NCBI RefSeq assembly: GCF_021228295.1
Contig: NZ_JAJQPD010000004.1
Location: forward strand, 1-64,000
DNA length: 64,000 bases
Direction: 5' to 3'
Source: Agromyces humatus
Lineage (GTDB): Bacteria > Actinomycetota > Actinomycetes > Actinomycetales > Microbacteriaceae
Every line of letters starts with the position of its first letter. Position 1 is the stretch's first letter. Of this stretch, positions 14,828-23,582 are shown piece after piece. Under the pieces are notes generated by a model, which saw only the letters and a list, made by a program, of their open reading frames with translations, did not search any database and was not told where the DNA came from. The position numbers were made by a program, and so were the translations under genes.

Positions 14828-15687
14828 CCCTTGACCGCCCCGCTGACGAGACCGCTGGTCATGCGGCCCTGCACGATGAGGAAGAACACGATCACCGGGA
14901 CCGCGACGAGGGTCGAGGCGGCCATCACCTGGCCCCAGTCGGTCTCGCGCGTGGCGCTCGCCTGGATGAACCCGCGCAGCCACAGCGGCAGCGTGTGCAT
15001 CTGCTCGGCGGGCAGCAGCACGAGGGCGACGGTGAACTCGTTCCAGGCCTGCAGGAAGGCGAAGACGCCCGAAGCGACGAGGCCCGGAGCGAGCAGCGGG
15101 AACGTGATGCGCATGAACGCCTGCGTCCGGCTGAGTCCGTCGACCATCGCGGCCTCCTCGAGGTCGGCGGGGATGCCGGCCACGAAGCCGCGCAGCATCC
15201 AGACCGTGAACGGCACCACCGCCGCGATGTAGATGATGCTGATGCCGATGACGGAGTTCAGCAGTCCTACGCTCGAGACCATCTTGTACTGCGCGATGAA
15301 CAACCCCTCGGCCGGGAGCATCTGCACGAGGAGCACGGCGACCACGAACGTCTTGCGACCCTTGAACCGGAACCGGCTGATGGCCACCGCCGCGAGGAAC
15401 GCGAACAGCAGGCAGAAGAACACGGCGATGAGGGTGACCGACAGGCTGATGCCGAGGGCCGAGTAGAACGAGCCGTCTTCGAGCGCGTTCGCGTAGTTCG
15501 CGAACGAGCCGCCGAAGGGCACGAAGGTGGGGATGAACGACTGGAGCGTGCGGTTCGGCAGCAGCGACGAGTTCAGCATCCAGTAGACGGGGAACACCCA
15601 CGCCAGCGCGATCGCGAAGGCGAGGATCGTGAGCACGATGCGGCCCGGGCGGAGCCGCCGGGTGCGCAGCGCGACGGTGGTGGTCAT
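14824..15687 (-). CDS. Sugar ABC transporter permease, MalG/DasC type
   Basis: A 287-residue CUT1-family inner-membrane permease with six predicted membrane segments and the EAA cytoplasmic loop, here EEAAMVDGLSRTQAFMRITF near residue 195. It pairs with the permease encoded immediately upstream, sharing an ATGA overlap. The operon contains no ATP-binding subunit, so a shared MsiK-type ATPase encoded elsewhere is expected, as in other actinobacterial carbohydrate importers. Substrate inferred from nagZ, kinase and nagB as a GlcNAc-containing disaccharide. Confidence 0.9.
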   Translation of the reverse strand: MTTTVALRTRRLRPGRIVLTILAFAIALAWVFPVYWMLNSSLLPNRTLQSFIPTFVPFGGSFANYANALEDGSFYSALGISLSVTLIAVFFCLLFAFLAAVAISRFRFKGRKTFVVAVLLVQMLPAEGLFIAQYKMVSSVGLLNSVIGISIIYIAAVVPFTVWMLRGFVAGIPADLEEAAMVDGLSRTQAFMRITFPLLAPGLVASGVFAFLQAWNEFTVALVLLPAEQMHTLPLWLRGFIQASATRETDWGQVMAASTLVAVPVIVFFLIVQGRMTSGLVSGAVKG

Positions 15688-16655
15688 GGCTGTTCGTCCT
15701 CCTTGAGCAGGGAGCGCACGTAGAACCAGCTGATCGCCAGGGTCAGCGCGAGCACGAAGATCGAGACGGCGGAGGCCATGCCGAAGTCCTGCGACCCAGC
15801 TCCGAGCTTGTAGATGTAGGTGCCGAGCAGGTCGAACTCCCCGGCCTTCGAACCGGCGTCCTGCAGCATGGTGATCTGCGTGAACACGCGCAGGTCCCAG
15901 ATCAGCTGCAGCAGCAGCACGATCATGATGACCGGCCGGATCATCGGCAGGATGATGTACCGCAGGCGCTTCGCGCCGTTCGCGCCGTCGAGCTGGGCGG
16001 CCTCGAGCACCTCGTCGGAGACCTGGGTGAGGCCGGCGTACGCCGAGAACGCGACGAAGGGCACCGACATCCAGATCACGATGACGCTCGCGACGATGAA
16101 GAAGGTGAGCGGGTTCGACAGCCACGAGAAGCGGTTCATGTCGACGCCGGGGATCATGTCGAGCAGGTAGTTCACGACGCCGCGGCGATCGTCGAAGAGC
16201 CAGATCCACACGGTCATCGCCGCGACGACGGGCATCGCCCAGGCCAGCAGCAGCGAGATCTGCAGGGTCAACCGTGCGGTGCGGCCGACGGCCGTCATGA
16301 GCACGGCGAGCAGGATGCCGACGATGAGCGTGAGGGCCGCCGTGATGAAGCAGAACAGCAGCGAGCGGCCGACGACCTGCCACATGGTGGGGTCGGTGGC
16401 GAGGGTGAGGTAGTTCTGCAGGCCGACGAAGTCGGCGGGCTTGCCGAACTGCTGCTGGATGCCGAACTCCTGCATCGAGGTGACGATCTGCCACACGAGC
16501 GGGTAGCCCATGCCGATCAGCAGGATGGCGATGGCGGGGATGAGGAGCAGGTGCGGCACCGAGATGCGGCGACGCGTCACATCGGGCGTGCGGGCAGACT
16601 TCGTCGTAGCCGCCGGGGCGGCGGCGGTGACGTCGCGGGAGATGGTGTCGGTCAC
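15684..16655 (-). CDS. Sugar ABC transporter permease, MalF/DasB type
   Basis: A 323-residue CUT1 permease with a long N-terminal cytoplasmic tail, six membrane segments and the EAA loop LEAAQLDGANGAKRLRYI near residue 220. The GTG start follows AAGGAGG. It forms the membrane channel with the gene product at 14824-15687. About 125 nt containing two hairpins separates it from the upstream binding-protein gene, which suggests differential expression within one transcript. Confidence 0.9.
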   Translation of the reverse strand: MTDTISRDVTAAAPAATTKSARTPDVTRRRISVPHLLLIPAIAILLIGMGYPLVWQIVTSMQEFGIQQQFGKPADFVGLQNYLTLATDPTMWQVVGRSLLFCFITAALTLIVGILLAVLMTAVGRTARLTLQISLLLAWAMPVVAAMTVWIWLFDDRRGVVNYLLDMIPGVDMNRFSWLSNPLTFFIVASVIVIWMSVPFVAFSAYAGLTQVSDEVLEAAQLDGANGAKRLRYIILPMIRPVIMIVLLLQLIWDLRVFTQITMLQDAGSKAGEFDLLGTYIYKLGAGSQDFGMASAVSIFVLALTLAISWFYVRSLLKEDEQP

Positions 16656-16705
16656 GGTCTCATCCTCCTTTCGGGTGGAGCGGGTGTCACGGGGTTTCAG
16701 GGGAT

Positions 16706-16774
16706 GGGGCCGCGAGCGAAGACTCGCTCGCGGCCCCGTTGGTGCATGTCGCGGATGCCGGGGCGGGCATCCGC
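16706..16774 (-). terminator. Two tandem hairpins between binding-protein and permease genes
   Basis: The first is a perfect 14-bp stem, GGGGCCGCGAGCGA at 16706-16719 and its complement at 16724-16737, with a 4-nt loop. The second has perfect 9-bp arms GCGGATGCC (16751-16759) and GGCATCCGC (16766-16774). Neither is followed by a T-run on the minus strand. Such structures after a binding-protein gene usually protect its mRNA from 3-prime decay or partly stop read-through, giving excess binding protein. Confidence 0.7.
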
Positions 16775-16780
16775 CCGGTG

Positions 16781-18076
16781 CTAGTTGAGGAGCTTGTCGA
16801 GCTTCTCGTCGTACTCGGCCGCGAGCTCCGCGACGTCGCCGCCGCCCGAGACCTTGCCGAAGAACTCCTCGAGGATGCCCGCACCCTCGACCGCTGCCCA
16901 GCCGGGAGCGGCGGGCGTCAGCTTCGAACCGGCGGCCGACTCGATGAGGGCCTTGGCGAACTGGTCATCGCCGAGGCTCGACGCGTAGTCGAGGTTGGCC
17001 GGGCCGAGCCCGTTCTCGCCGAGCATCGTCTGGTACTCCTCCGAGAAGATGATCTTCACGAGCTCCTTGGCGCCGGCCTGGTTCTCGCTGGCCGCCGACA
17101 CGGCGATGTTCGATCCGCCGGCGAAGACCGGAGCGACTCCGCCGTCGACACCGGGGAGCACGAAGGTGCCGAACACGTCGTCGTTCCAGGTCGCGACCGT
17201 CTTGGTGGCGTCCGCGGGATCCGGAGCGAGGTCGCCGATCGACCAGTGCGCCCATCCGGGAGCGATGATCGTCGCGGCCTCGGGCTTGCCGGTGGCGTCG
17301 TTGTCGTTGATGTTGACCCACGGGGTGCTGTCGAACTCGGTGACCGGAGCGTTCGAGGCGCCGGTGAAGAGCTCCTGGAACTGCTCGAGGCCCTCGACCG
17401 ACTCGTCGGACGACAGGGCGCCGACCCACTCGTCGCCGTCCTTCACCGCGAGCTCGCCGCCGTTGGCGAAGATCCACGAGATGCCGTTGCGCCAGTCGGA
17501 GCCGCCGAGGTAGAAGCCGGACTGGCTGTCGGTGCGCAGTGCCTTCACGGTGTCGCCGAACTCGGCGAGCGTGGTCGGCACCTCTTTGCCGGCGGCCGCC
17601 CAGACGTCCTTGCGGTAGAAGTTGTAGCGCGAGCCGAAGTAGTAGGGCAGCGCGTACTGCGCGCCGTCGACCTCGCCGACCTCGACGAATGACTTCAGCA
17701 GCTTGTCGCCGCCGAGCTCCTCGTACATGTCGGACAGGTCGGTGAAGGCGCCCGCGTTGGTGAACGTCGGCGACCAGGTGTTGCCGATCTCGGTGACGTC
17801 GGGGGTGTTCGCGGCATCGGGGAGCGCCGTCGTGAGCTTCGCGACGGCGTCGCCCCAGCCCTGCTCCTCGATCGTGAGGGTGCCGCCGGTGGCGTCGGCG
17901 TACTCGGACTTCAGGTAGTCGCGCAGCGCGTCGGGCGTGTCGCCGCCCATGAGCCACAGCGTGATGTCCTGCCCTTCTGCCGACCCGTCATCGGCGGCGT
18001 CGCCGGTCGAGCTGCAGCCGGCGAGAACGAGAGCGGCGGCGGTTGCGATCGCCGCGACAGCGTACTTTCTCTTCAT
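16781..18076 (-). CDS. Sugar ABC transporter substrate-binding lipoprotein
   Basis: A 431-residue CUT1-family binding protein. The N-terminus is a lipoprotein signal ending in the lipobox LAGC at about residues 18-21, so the mature protein should be anchored outside the membrane by Cys21. The body has the MalE/DasA-type layout (ITLWLMGGDTPDALRDYL near the start of the mature part, then a Trp/Tyr-rich middle). Together with two permeases, NagZ, a GlcNAc-type kinase and NagB it is probably specific for chitobiose or a GlcNAc-MurNAc disaccharide. AAGGA precedes the ATG. It follows the ROK regulator by 76 nt, a gap holding a hairpin. Confidence 0.9.
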   Translation of the reverse strand: MKRKYAVAAIATAAALVLAGCSSTGDAADDGSAEGQDITLWLMGGDTPDALRDYLKSEYADATGGTLTIEEQGWGDAVAKLTTALPDAANTPDVTEIGNTWSPTFTNAGAFTDLSDMYEELGGDKLLKSFVEVGEVDGAQYALPYYFGSRYNFYRKDVWAAAGKEVPTTLAEFGDTVKALRTDSQSGFYLGGSDWRNGISWIFANGGELAVKDGDEWVGALSSDESVEGLEQFQELFTGASNAPVTEFDSTPWVNINDNDATGKPEAATIIAPGWAHWSIGDLAPDPADATKTVATWNDDVFGTFVLPGVDGGVAPVFAGGSNIAVSAASENQAGAKELVKIIFSEEYQTMLGENGLGPANLDYASSLGDDQFAKALIESAAGSKLTPAAPGWAAVEGAGILEEFFGKVSGGGDVAELAAEYDEKLDKLLN

Positions 18077-18111
18077 TGCGATTTCCTTCTCTTGGGTGGG
18101 GGTGTGATGCG

Positions 18112-18140
18112 CCGGACACTGTTCGGGTGAACGAGTCCGG
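18112..18140 (-). promoter_or_regulatory. Imperfect hairpin between ROK regulator and binding-protein gene
   Basis: CCGGAC (18112-18117) pairs with GTCCGG (18135-18140), and GTTC (18121-18124) with GAAC (18129-18132) around the loop GGGT. It starts 12 nt after the regulator stop and ends 35 nt before the binding-protein start, so it may limit read-through or sit in the leader of a separate transcript. Confidence 0.45.
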
Positions 18141-18152
18141 ATGCCGGGCCTG

Positions 18153-19400
18153 CTATGAGACCCCGAGTTGTCCGGAGAGGACCATGACGGCCGCGCCGCG
18201 CAGGACGATGTCCTGTGCCTGCTCGGACATCCGGAGCCTCAGATCACGGTTGATCTCCGCCATCGTCCGCTTCCGGAGGGTGTCGACGGCCGCCTCGTGG
18301 AAGACGCCGTCGAGCAGTTCGGCGGGGCCGCTGAGCACGACCTCCGACAGGTTGAGGGCGCCGACGACCGGCGCGAGCACGATGCCGAGCCTGCGGCCCG
18401 CCTCGCGCAGGATCTCATCGTGAGCGGATGCCCCGGCCCCGCGAGTGCCGTCGAGCTCGGCGAGTTGCGCCGTGAGCCGAGGCGCCGAGATCCACGCCTC
18501 GAGGCATCCGTCGCGCCCGCATGCGCAGCGCGGGCCGCCGTCGGTGCCGACGACGACGTGGCCGATCTCACCCGCGGCGAAGCCTCCGCCGATGACGGGC
18601 CGGCCGCCGACGATGAGGCCGGCACCGACGCCGTGGCCGATCTTGATGAGCAGCACGTCGTCGAGGTCGGTGGCGCCGTGTTCGGCGAGCACGGCGACGT
18701 TGGCGTCGTTCGCGACGTGCACGGGCAACGACGTGGCGGCGGCGAGACGTGCCTGCAGGGGCAGGTCGCTCCAGCCGAGGTTGGGCGCCGAGCGCACGAC
18801 GCCGAGCGGGTCGACGATACCGGGTGACCCCACGCCGATGCCGAGCACTGGGATCGTCGCAGTGGCGAGCAACTGCGTCACGAGCGCGTCGACGAGGACG
18901 AACGCCGCCTCTCCGGTGGCACCGTCACGTGCGAGCTCGGCGCGGGCGACGATGCGGCCGTCGAGGTTCATGACCGCGCCGCGGAAGACCTCGTGCTCCG
19001 ACAGGTCGACGCCGACGAGCTGGAACGCGCTGCGGTCGATGTCGATGAGCGTCGCGGGCTTGCCCGGACGGGCGTCTTCGCGCTGGCCGAGTTCGGCGAC
19101 GAGTCCCTCGGCGATGAGCTCACTGACGAGGTCGGAGATCGTGACTCGCGTGAGACCGGTCTCGCGGGCTACGTCGGCCCGGCTCTGTGCGCCCGCCGTG
19201 TAGAGCGTCTGCAGCACGAGGGCGCGGTTGTGGCTGCGCGCGTGCTCGGGAAGCACCTTGTTCGTGGGCCGCAGCGCTCGCGGCCTCGTGAAGATCGGGG
19301 CGCCGGCGAACGGCACCGTGAGCAGGTCGGAAGCACCCATCTGTGTGGGGGGCGCCGGCTCCGATGTTGCGGGGCCTCGTTGTGCATCCGTTGCAGTCAC
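18153..19400 (-). CDS. ROK-family transcriptional repressor (NagC/XylR type)
   Basis: A 415-residue regulator. About 45 N-terminal residues precede a winged helix-turn-helix (residues about 50-115: QTLYTAGAQSRADVARETG and the following LTRVTISDLVSEL), followed by a ROK sugar-binding domain with IKIGHGVGAGLIVGG and the zinc cluster CACGRDGCLE near 295-305. It should sense GlcNAc, GlcNAc-6-phosphate or the imported disaccharide and control the transport/catabolic genes downstream. The GTG at 19400 directly abuts a palindrome that covers its own -10 box, so autoregulation is likely. An internal ATG (MGASDLL) has no ribosome site, which supports the upstream GTG. Confidence 0.9.
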   Translation of the reverse strand: MTATDAQRGPATSEPAPPTQMGASDLLTVPFAGAPIFTRPRALRPTNKVLPEHARSHNRALVLQTLYTAGAQSRADVARETGLTRVTISDLVSELIAEGLVAELGQREDARPGKPATLIDIDRSAFQLVGVDLSEHEVFRGAVMNLDGRIVARAELARDGATGEAAFVLVDALVTQLLATATIPVLGIGVGSPGIVDPLGVVRSAPNLGWSDLPLQARLAAATSLPVHVANDANVAVLAEHGATDLDDVLLIKIGHGVGAGLIVGGRPVIGGGFAAGEIGHVVVGTDGGPRCACGRDGCLEAWISAPRLTAQLAELDGTRGAGASAHDEILREAGRRLGIVLAPVVGALNLSEVVLSGPAELLDGVFHEAAVDTLRKRTMAEINRDLRLRMSEQAQDIVLRGAAVMVLSGQLGVS

Positions 19401-19436
19401 GTTTGTTAGTAAACCTTACGAACAAACTCTTCGCAA
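19401..19436 (-). promoter_or_regulatory. Promoter and overlapping ROK operator of the GlcNAc operon regulator
   Basis: On the minus strand TTGCGA (complement of 19431-19436), a 17-nt spacer and TTTACT (complement of 19408-19413) form a good promoter whose transcript would begin at or next to the GTG at 19400. An imperfect 27-bp palindrome fills 19401-19427: outer arms GTTTGTT and AACAAAC, inner arms GTAA and TTAC, with one mismatched pair and a 3-nt centre. ROK repressors of the NagC/XylR group bind sites of this kind, so the regulator probably shuts off its own promoter. Confidence 0.75.
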
Positions 19437-19595
19437 GTATTCGCCCCGATCTGGACGAGGCGTTACCGACCTGTAACCCGTCGAGAGGGGTGCAACGGAG
19501 GCACCTGATCTCAATACTCCGGCCGCAGCGCGCTGCATGCCGGCGGGCGTGGCCTGCACGCCGCAGCGGGGAGGCGCGGCGCGCCGCGGTGTGTT

Positions 19596-20060
19596 TCAGG
19601 CCGCCGCAGGCGCGGCGATGGCGAGCGCGATGAGTCGCTCGGGTACGAGGTTGCCTCGCCGTGGGCGTTGCTCGGGGTCGAGGTGGGGTGGCGGCACGAA
19701 CCAGCTGCACCCGTCGCGGATGAAGATGCGCCAGCGGTTGTCGTGCACGCGATGGTGGTGGTGGCTGCAGAGCATGATGCCGTTGCCGTGGTCGGTCGGG
19801 CCGTCGTCGCGTTCCCACCATGCGATGTGGTGCGCGTGCGAGTGCGACGGCGGCCGGCCGCAGCCGCGCCACGCGCAGCCGCCGTCGCGGTCGACGAGCA
19901 CGACCTTCTGCGCCGGGGTGAACAACCGGGTCGCCCGGCCGAGGTCGAGCCGCTCGCTGCGCCGGTCGAGCAGTAGCGGTGAGATACCGGCCGACAGGGC
20001 GACCTCACGGGCGGTGCCGATCGACACGGGCTGCTCCGCATTCGGCCGGAAGGTCATGAC
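19596..20060 (-). pseudogene. 5-prime-truncated DUF222/HNH endonuclease remnant
   Basis: The minus strand encodes only the C-terminal part of a DUF222-type HNH endonuclease: LGRATRLFTPAQKVVL, then the HNH core CAWRGCG...HAHHIAWWERDDG...LCSHHHHRVHDN, ending in an Ala/Pro-rich tail. The N-terminal DUF222 half (normally 250-350 residues) is missing, and going upstream the reading frame runs into the adjacent ATPase gene without a family match. The left and right limits of the remnant are approximate. It is best read as a decayed copy. Confidence 0.75.
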
Positions 20061-20142
20061 GCTGTTCGCCTGTGGGTGGTGAACGTGGGGTTCCGCATCC
20101 TCAACGCCGGATTGAACGAGTCGTGCCGGCCGTGCGTGCGCC

Positions 20143-22041
20143 TCAGGTCGATCGCGAACCCGCCGAGACCGTCGCAGCCGCGACATCCCCCGCTGCCCGC
20201 CCGGCCGCCTTCGCGTCGAGCCGCCCGCCGATCGCACGCAGCGCCGCGAGGATCGTGACCAGGTCGACGACCTCCTGGAGCAACGCGCCGACGGTCGCGG
20301 GGATCACCCCGAAGGCGGCGACCAGCATGAGCGCGACGCTGACGACGATGCCGATCCAGATGCTCTGCAGGGCGATGCGCACGGTGTCGCGCCCGATCTC
20401 GACCGCCTTCGCGACCCGCGAGATGTCGTCCACGAGGATCACTGCCGACGCCGACTCGCTCGCCGCCGTGGCCCCCTTCGCCCCCATCGCGATGCCGACG
20501 TCGGCGGCGGCGAGCACGGGCGCGTCGTTGACGCCGTCGCCGACCATGATCACTGGGCGGTCGGTGATCGCCGACACCTCGTGCACCTTGTCGGCCGGCA
20601 GGCAGTCGGCGCGCACGCGCGTGATGCCGAGTTCGGCTGCGATGTGGTCGGCGGTGGCCTTCGCGTCGCCGGTGAGCATCATCGTCTGGTGCACCCCGAG
20701 CTCCTCGAGGCGCGAGAGGGTCGCCCTCGCGTTCTCGCGCAGCCGGTCGCTCGCGAGCAGCGCCCCGGCGTAGCGGCCGTCGATGGCCACGTACACGGCG
20801 AGCTCGCCTGGGGCGATGGTCGTGCGTGAGGCATCCGGCGCGTGTTCCTTCACGAAGGCGAACTTGCCGACGACGACCTCGCGGCCACCGATCTTCGCCT
20901 GCACCCCGTTGGTGGCGGCCTCGCGCGCCCACTCGGCCTCGGCGAGCGGCAGGTCGCGATCGCGGGCCGCCTCGATCATCGAGGTCGCCAGCACGTGCGA
21001 TGAATACTGCTCGGCGGATGCCACGGCAGCGAGCAGCTCGTCGCCGCCGAAGCCGCGGGCGGGGCGGAGAGCCACGAGGGCGGGCTCGCCGCGGGTGAGC
21101 GTTCCTGTCTTGTCGAAGACGGCCGTCTTCGCAGAAGCGAGCTGTTCGAGCACTCCCCCGCCCTTGACGATCACACCGTTGCGGGCCGCGCGGCTCATGC
21201 CGCCGATGAACGCGACCGGTGCCGCGATGAGCAGGGGGCAGGGCGTCGCCAGCACGAGCACCTCGGCGAACCGCACCGGGTCGCCAGACACCCACCACGC
21301 CGCCCCGGCCAGCGCGAGCGAGAACAGCGTGAACGGGACGGCGTAGCGGTCGGCGAGCCGCACGACGGGCGCCTTCGACTCGGTCGCCTCGGCGACGAGC
21401 GCCACGATCTGCTGGTACTGGCTGTCGGCGGCGGTCGCGGTCGCGACGATCTCGACCGCGACCTGCCCGTTCACCGAACCGCTCAGCACCGCGTCGCCCG
21501 ATCGCTTCTCGACCGGGATGCTCTCACCCGTGATCGACGATTCGTCGACGGTCGTCTCAGTCGACCGCAACGTGCCGTCGACCGGCAGGATCTCGCTCGG
21601 CCGCACGAGCAGCACGTCGCCCCGCCGCACCTGGTCGGCCGAGATCTCGACGATGTCGTCGCCCTCGATGCGGTGCGCGAGTTGCGGCGCCCGGGCGAGC
21701 AGCGCGTCGAGTTCGCGCTTCGCGCGCCGATTCGCGTAGTCCTCGAGGGCTTCGCCGCCTGTGAGCATGAGCACGACGAGCAGCGCGGCGATGTACTCTC
21801 CGACCGCCACCGTCGCGATGATCGCCGTGATCGCGAGGATGTCGAGCCCCCAGTGCCCCCGCAGCATGTCGCGCACCATGCCCACGGCCTGCCACGCGGC
21901 GATCGCGAGGGCGTAGGCGCTGAAGATCCAGCCCACGGCACTGCCCACTCCCACGAGCGCCAGTACCAGGCCGGCCAGACCGATCGCGATCGTGAGGGTG
22001 ACCACCCAATAGCGGCGAGCGAGCTTCAGGAAGCGGGCCAT
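20143..22041 (-). CDS. Heavy-metal-type P-type ATPase (P1B) without N-terminal metal-binding domain
   Basis: A 632-residue transport ATPase. Actuator motif TGES lies near residue 170, the membrane signature is TPCPLLIAAP near 265, the phosphorylated aspartate is in FDKTGTLTRG near 310, and the hinge reads VGDGVNDAPVLAAADVGIAMG near 535. There is no Cys-rich or HMA N-terminal domain, and the usual P1B His-Pro pair of the nucleotide domain appears here as SSHVLA, with Val in place of Pro. The TPC triplet differs from the CPC of copper/zinc pumps and the SPC of cobalt pumps. Metal specificity is therefore open. GGAGG precedes the ATG at 22041. Confidence 0.87.
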   Translation of the reverse strand: MARFLKLARRYWVVTLTIAIGLAGLVLALVGVGSAVGWIFSAYALAIAAWQAVGMVRDMLRGHWGLDILAITAIIATVAVGEYIAALLVVLMLTGGEALEDYANRRAKRELDALLARAPQLAHRIEGDDIVEISADQVRRGDVLLVRPSEILPVDGTLRSTETTVDESSITGESIPVEKRSGDAVLSGSVNGQVAVEIVATATAADSQYQQIVALVAEATESKAPVVRLADRYAVPFTLFSLALAGAAWWVSGDPVRFAEVLVLATPCPLLIAAPVAFIGGMSRAARNGVIVKGGGVLEQLASAKTAVFDKTGTLTRGEPALVALRPARGFGGDELLAAVASAEQYSSHVLATSMIEAARDRDLPLAEAEWAREAATNGVQAKIGGREVVVGKFAFVKEHAPDASRTTIAPGELAVYVAIDGRYAGALLASDRLRENARATLSRLEELGVHQTMMLTGDAKATADHIAAELGITRVRADCLPADKVHEVSAITDRPVIMVGDGVNDAPVLAAADVGIAMGAKGATAASESASAVILVDDISRVAKAVEIGRDTVRIALQSIWIGIVVSVALMLVAAFGVIPATVGALLQEVVDLVTILAALRAIGGRLDAKAAGRAAGDVAAATVSAGSRST

Positions 22042-22087
22042 GCCTCCATCCTGCCGTGCGATGTCGGTCCGGTGACGCGAAACGCGA

Positions 22088-22119
22088 CGAGGGGCGGATG
22101 CCGCAGCATCCGCCCCTCG
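22088..22119 (-). terminator. Terminator-like hairpin after icd
   Basis: A perfect 14-bp stem, CGAGGGGCGGATGC (22088-22101) and its complement at 22106-22119, around the loop CGCA. It begins 18 nt after the icd stop. There is no long T-run, which is common for GC-rich actinobacterial terminators. Confidence 0.8.
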
Positions 22120-22136
22120 TGAACCGCGACCGGAGG

Positions 22137-23354
22137 CTACGCGGCCAGGCGGGTCTTCAGGTTGGCCGAGAGGGTCGCGAGGAACTCCTCGGTCGTCTGG
22201 TACGCCTGCTCGGGGCCGACGAGGAGCGCGAGGTCCTTGGTCATGGCGCCCGATTCGACCGTCTTGATGACGACGTCTTCGAGCGTGTGCGAGAAGTCGA
22301 TGAGGGCCTGGTTGCCGTCGAGCTTGCCGCGGTGCGCGAGGCCGCGCGTCCAGGCGTAGATCGAGGCGATCGGGTTGGTCGAGGTGGGCTTGCCCTGCTG
22401 GTGCTGGCGGTAGTGGCGCGTGACGGTGCCGTGCGCCGCCTCGGCCTCGACGACCTTGCCGTCGGGAGTCGCCAGCACCGAGGTCATGAGGCCGAGCGAG
22501 CCGAAGCCCTGCGCGACCGTGTCGGACTGCACGTCGCCGTCGTAGTTCTTGCAGGCCCAGACGTAGCCGCCCTCCCACTTGAGGCTGGCTGCGACCATGT
22601 CGTCGATGAGGCGGTGCTCGTAGGTGAGGCCGGCCTCGTCGAACTTCTGCTTGAACTCGGCGTCGAAGACCTCCTGGAAGAGGTCCTTGAAGCGGCCGTC
22701 GTAGGCCTTCAGGATGGTGTTCTTCGTCGAGAGGTAGACGGGGTAGTTGCGGTCGAGGCCGTAGTTGAGCGAGGCGCGCGCGAAGTCCTTGATCGACGCG
22801 TCGAGGTTGTACATGCCCATCGCGACGCCCGAACCGGGCGACTGGAACACCTCGAACGACTGCGGCTCGCTGCCGTCCTTCGGGGTGAAGGTCATCGTGA
22901 GGGTGCCCTCGCCCTCGAACTTGAAGTCGGTGGCGCGGTACTGGTCGCCGAAGGCGTGGCGGCCGACGATGATCGGCTTGTTCCAGCCGGGCACGAGCCG
23001 CGGGATGTTCGAGATGATGATCGGCTCGCGGAAGATGACCCCGCCGAGGATGTTGCGGATCGTGCCGTTGGGCGAACGCCACATCTTCTTCAGGCCGAAC
23101 TCCTCGACGCGCGCCTCGTCGGGCGTGATCGTCGCGCACTTGACGCCGACGCCGTGCTTCTGGATGGCGTGCGCCGCGTCGACGGTGATCTGGTCGTCGG
23201 TCTCGTCGCGCTTCTGGATCGAGAGGTCGTAGTACTCGAGGTCGATGTCGAGGTACGGGTGGATCAGCTGGTCCTTGATGGCCTGCCAGATGATGCGCGT
23301 CATCTCGTCGCCGTCGAGCTCGACGACGGTGCCTTCAACCTTGATCTTCGACAA
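22137..23354 (-). CDS. icd: NADP-dependent isocitrate dehydrogenase, dimeric eukaryote-like type
   Basis: A 405-residue isocitrate dehydrogenase of the TCA cycle (isocitrate to 2-oxoglutarate). The N-terminus [19 protein letters not shown], the substrate segment [23 protein letters not shown] and [13 protein letters not shown], and the cofactor loop [16 protein letters not shown] are all characteristic of the short homodimeric type, not the 740-residue monomeric type common in other actinobacteria. The TTG start is supported by AAGGAG seven nt upstream. A palindrome shared with sucCD lies 86-99 nt before the start codon. A strong hairpin follows the stop. Confidence 0.96.
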   Translation of the reverse strand: MSKIKVEGTVVELDGDEMTRIIWQAIKDQLIHPYLDIDLEYYDLSIQKRDETDDQITVDAAHAIQKHGVGVKCATITPDEARVEEFGLKKMWRSPNGTIRNILGGVIFREPIIISNIPRLVPGWNKPIIVGRHAFGDQYRATDFKFEGEGTLTMTFTPKDGSEPQSFEVFQSPGSGVAMGMYNLDASIKDFARASLNYGLDRNYPVYLSTKNTILKAYDGRFKDLFQEVFDAEFKQKFDEAGLTYEHRLIDDMVAASLKWEGGYVWACKNYDGDVQSDTVAQGFGSLGLMTSVLATPDGKVVEAEAAHGTVTRHYRQHQQGKPTSTNPIASIYAWTRGLAHRGKLDGNQALIDFSHTLEDVVIKTVESGAMTKDLALLVGPEQAYQTTEEFLATLSANLKTRLAA

Positions 23355-23439
23355 GAGTGTCTCCTTGGATTGTCGGGGAATGGGGAAAGTCAGGTGGGCG
23401 TGAGCACGCCATCGAACAGCTTACCGCGTCGCGCAAATA

Positions 23440-23453
23440 TCTCGACATCGAGA
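23440..23453. promoter_or_regulatory. TCTCGA-N2-TCGAGA palindrome upstream of icd
   Basis: TCTCGA (23440-23445), CA, TCGAGA (23448-23453), extended outward by AT on one side to fit TATCTCGANNTCGAGATA with one mismatch. A TAAGCT -10 candidate for icd (complement of 23416-23421) has its -35 position overlapped by this site. The same palindrome occurs upstream of sucC at 58645-58658 at nearly the same distance from the start codon. Confidence 0.65.
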
Positions 23454-23582
23454 CAGTCGCGTGCGTCGCGAGCGCCATTATCCGGCGATCGGATGCCCCA
23501 TACGGCGCTGCGCGCGACTCAGGGTCGGGTCAGGGTCATCCCGGCTACCGACTTGCGCGCTCGACAGGTTAGCCTTGGCAAC

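Noticed and set aside
19462..19477. GTTAC-N6-GTAAC inverted repeat near the ROK promoter
   Set aside because: Five-base arms are short and it lies outside the promoter; not distinguishable from chance.
19596..20060. HNH remnant considered as part of a homing endonuclease, intein or group II intron
   Set aside because: No intein splice motifs, reverse transcriptase or intron structure lie around it; the pattern is that of the chromosomal DUF222/HNH family.
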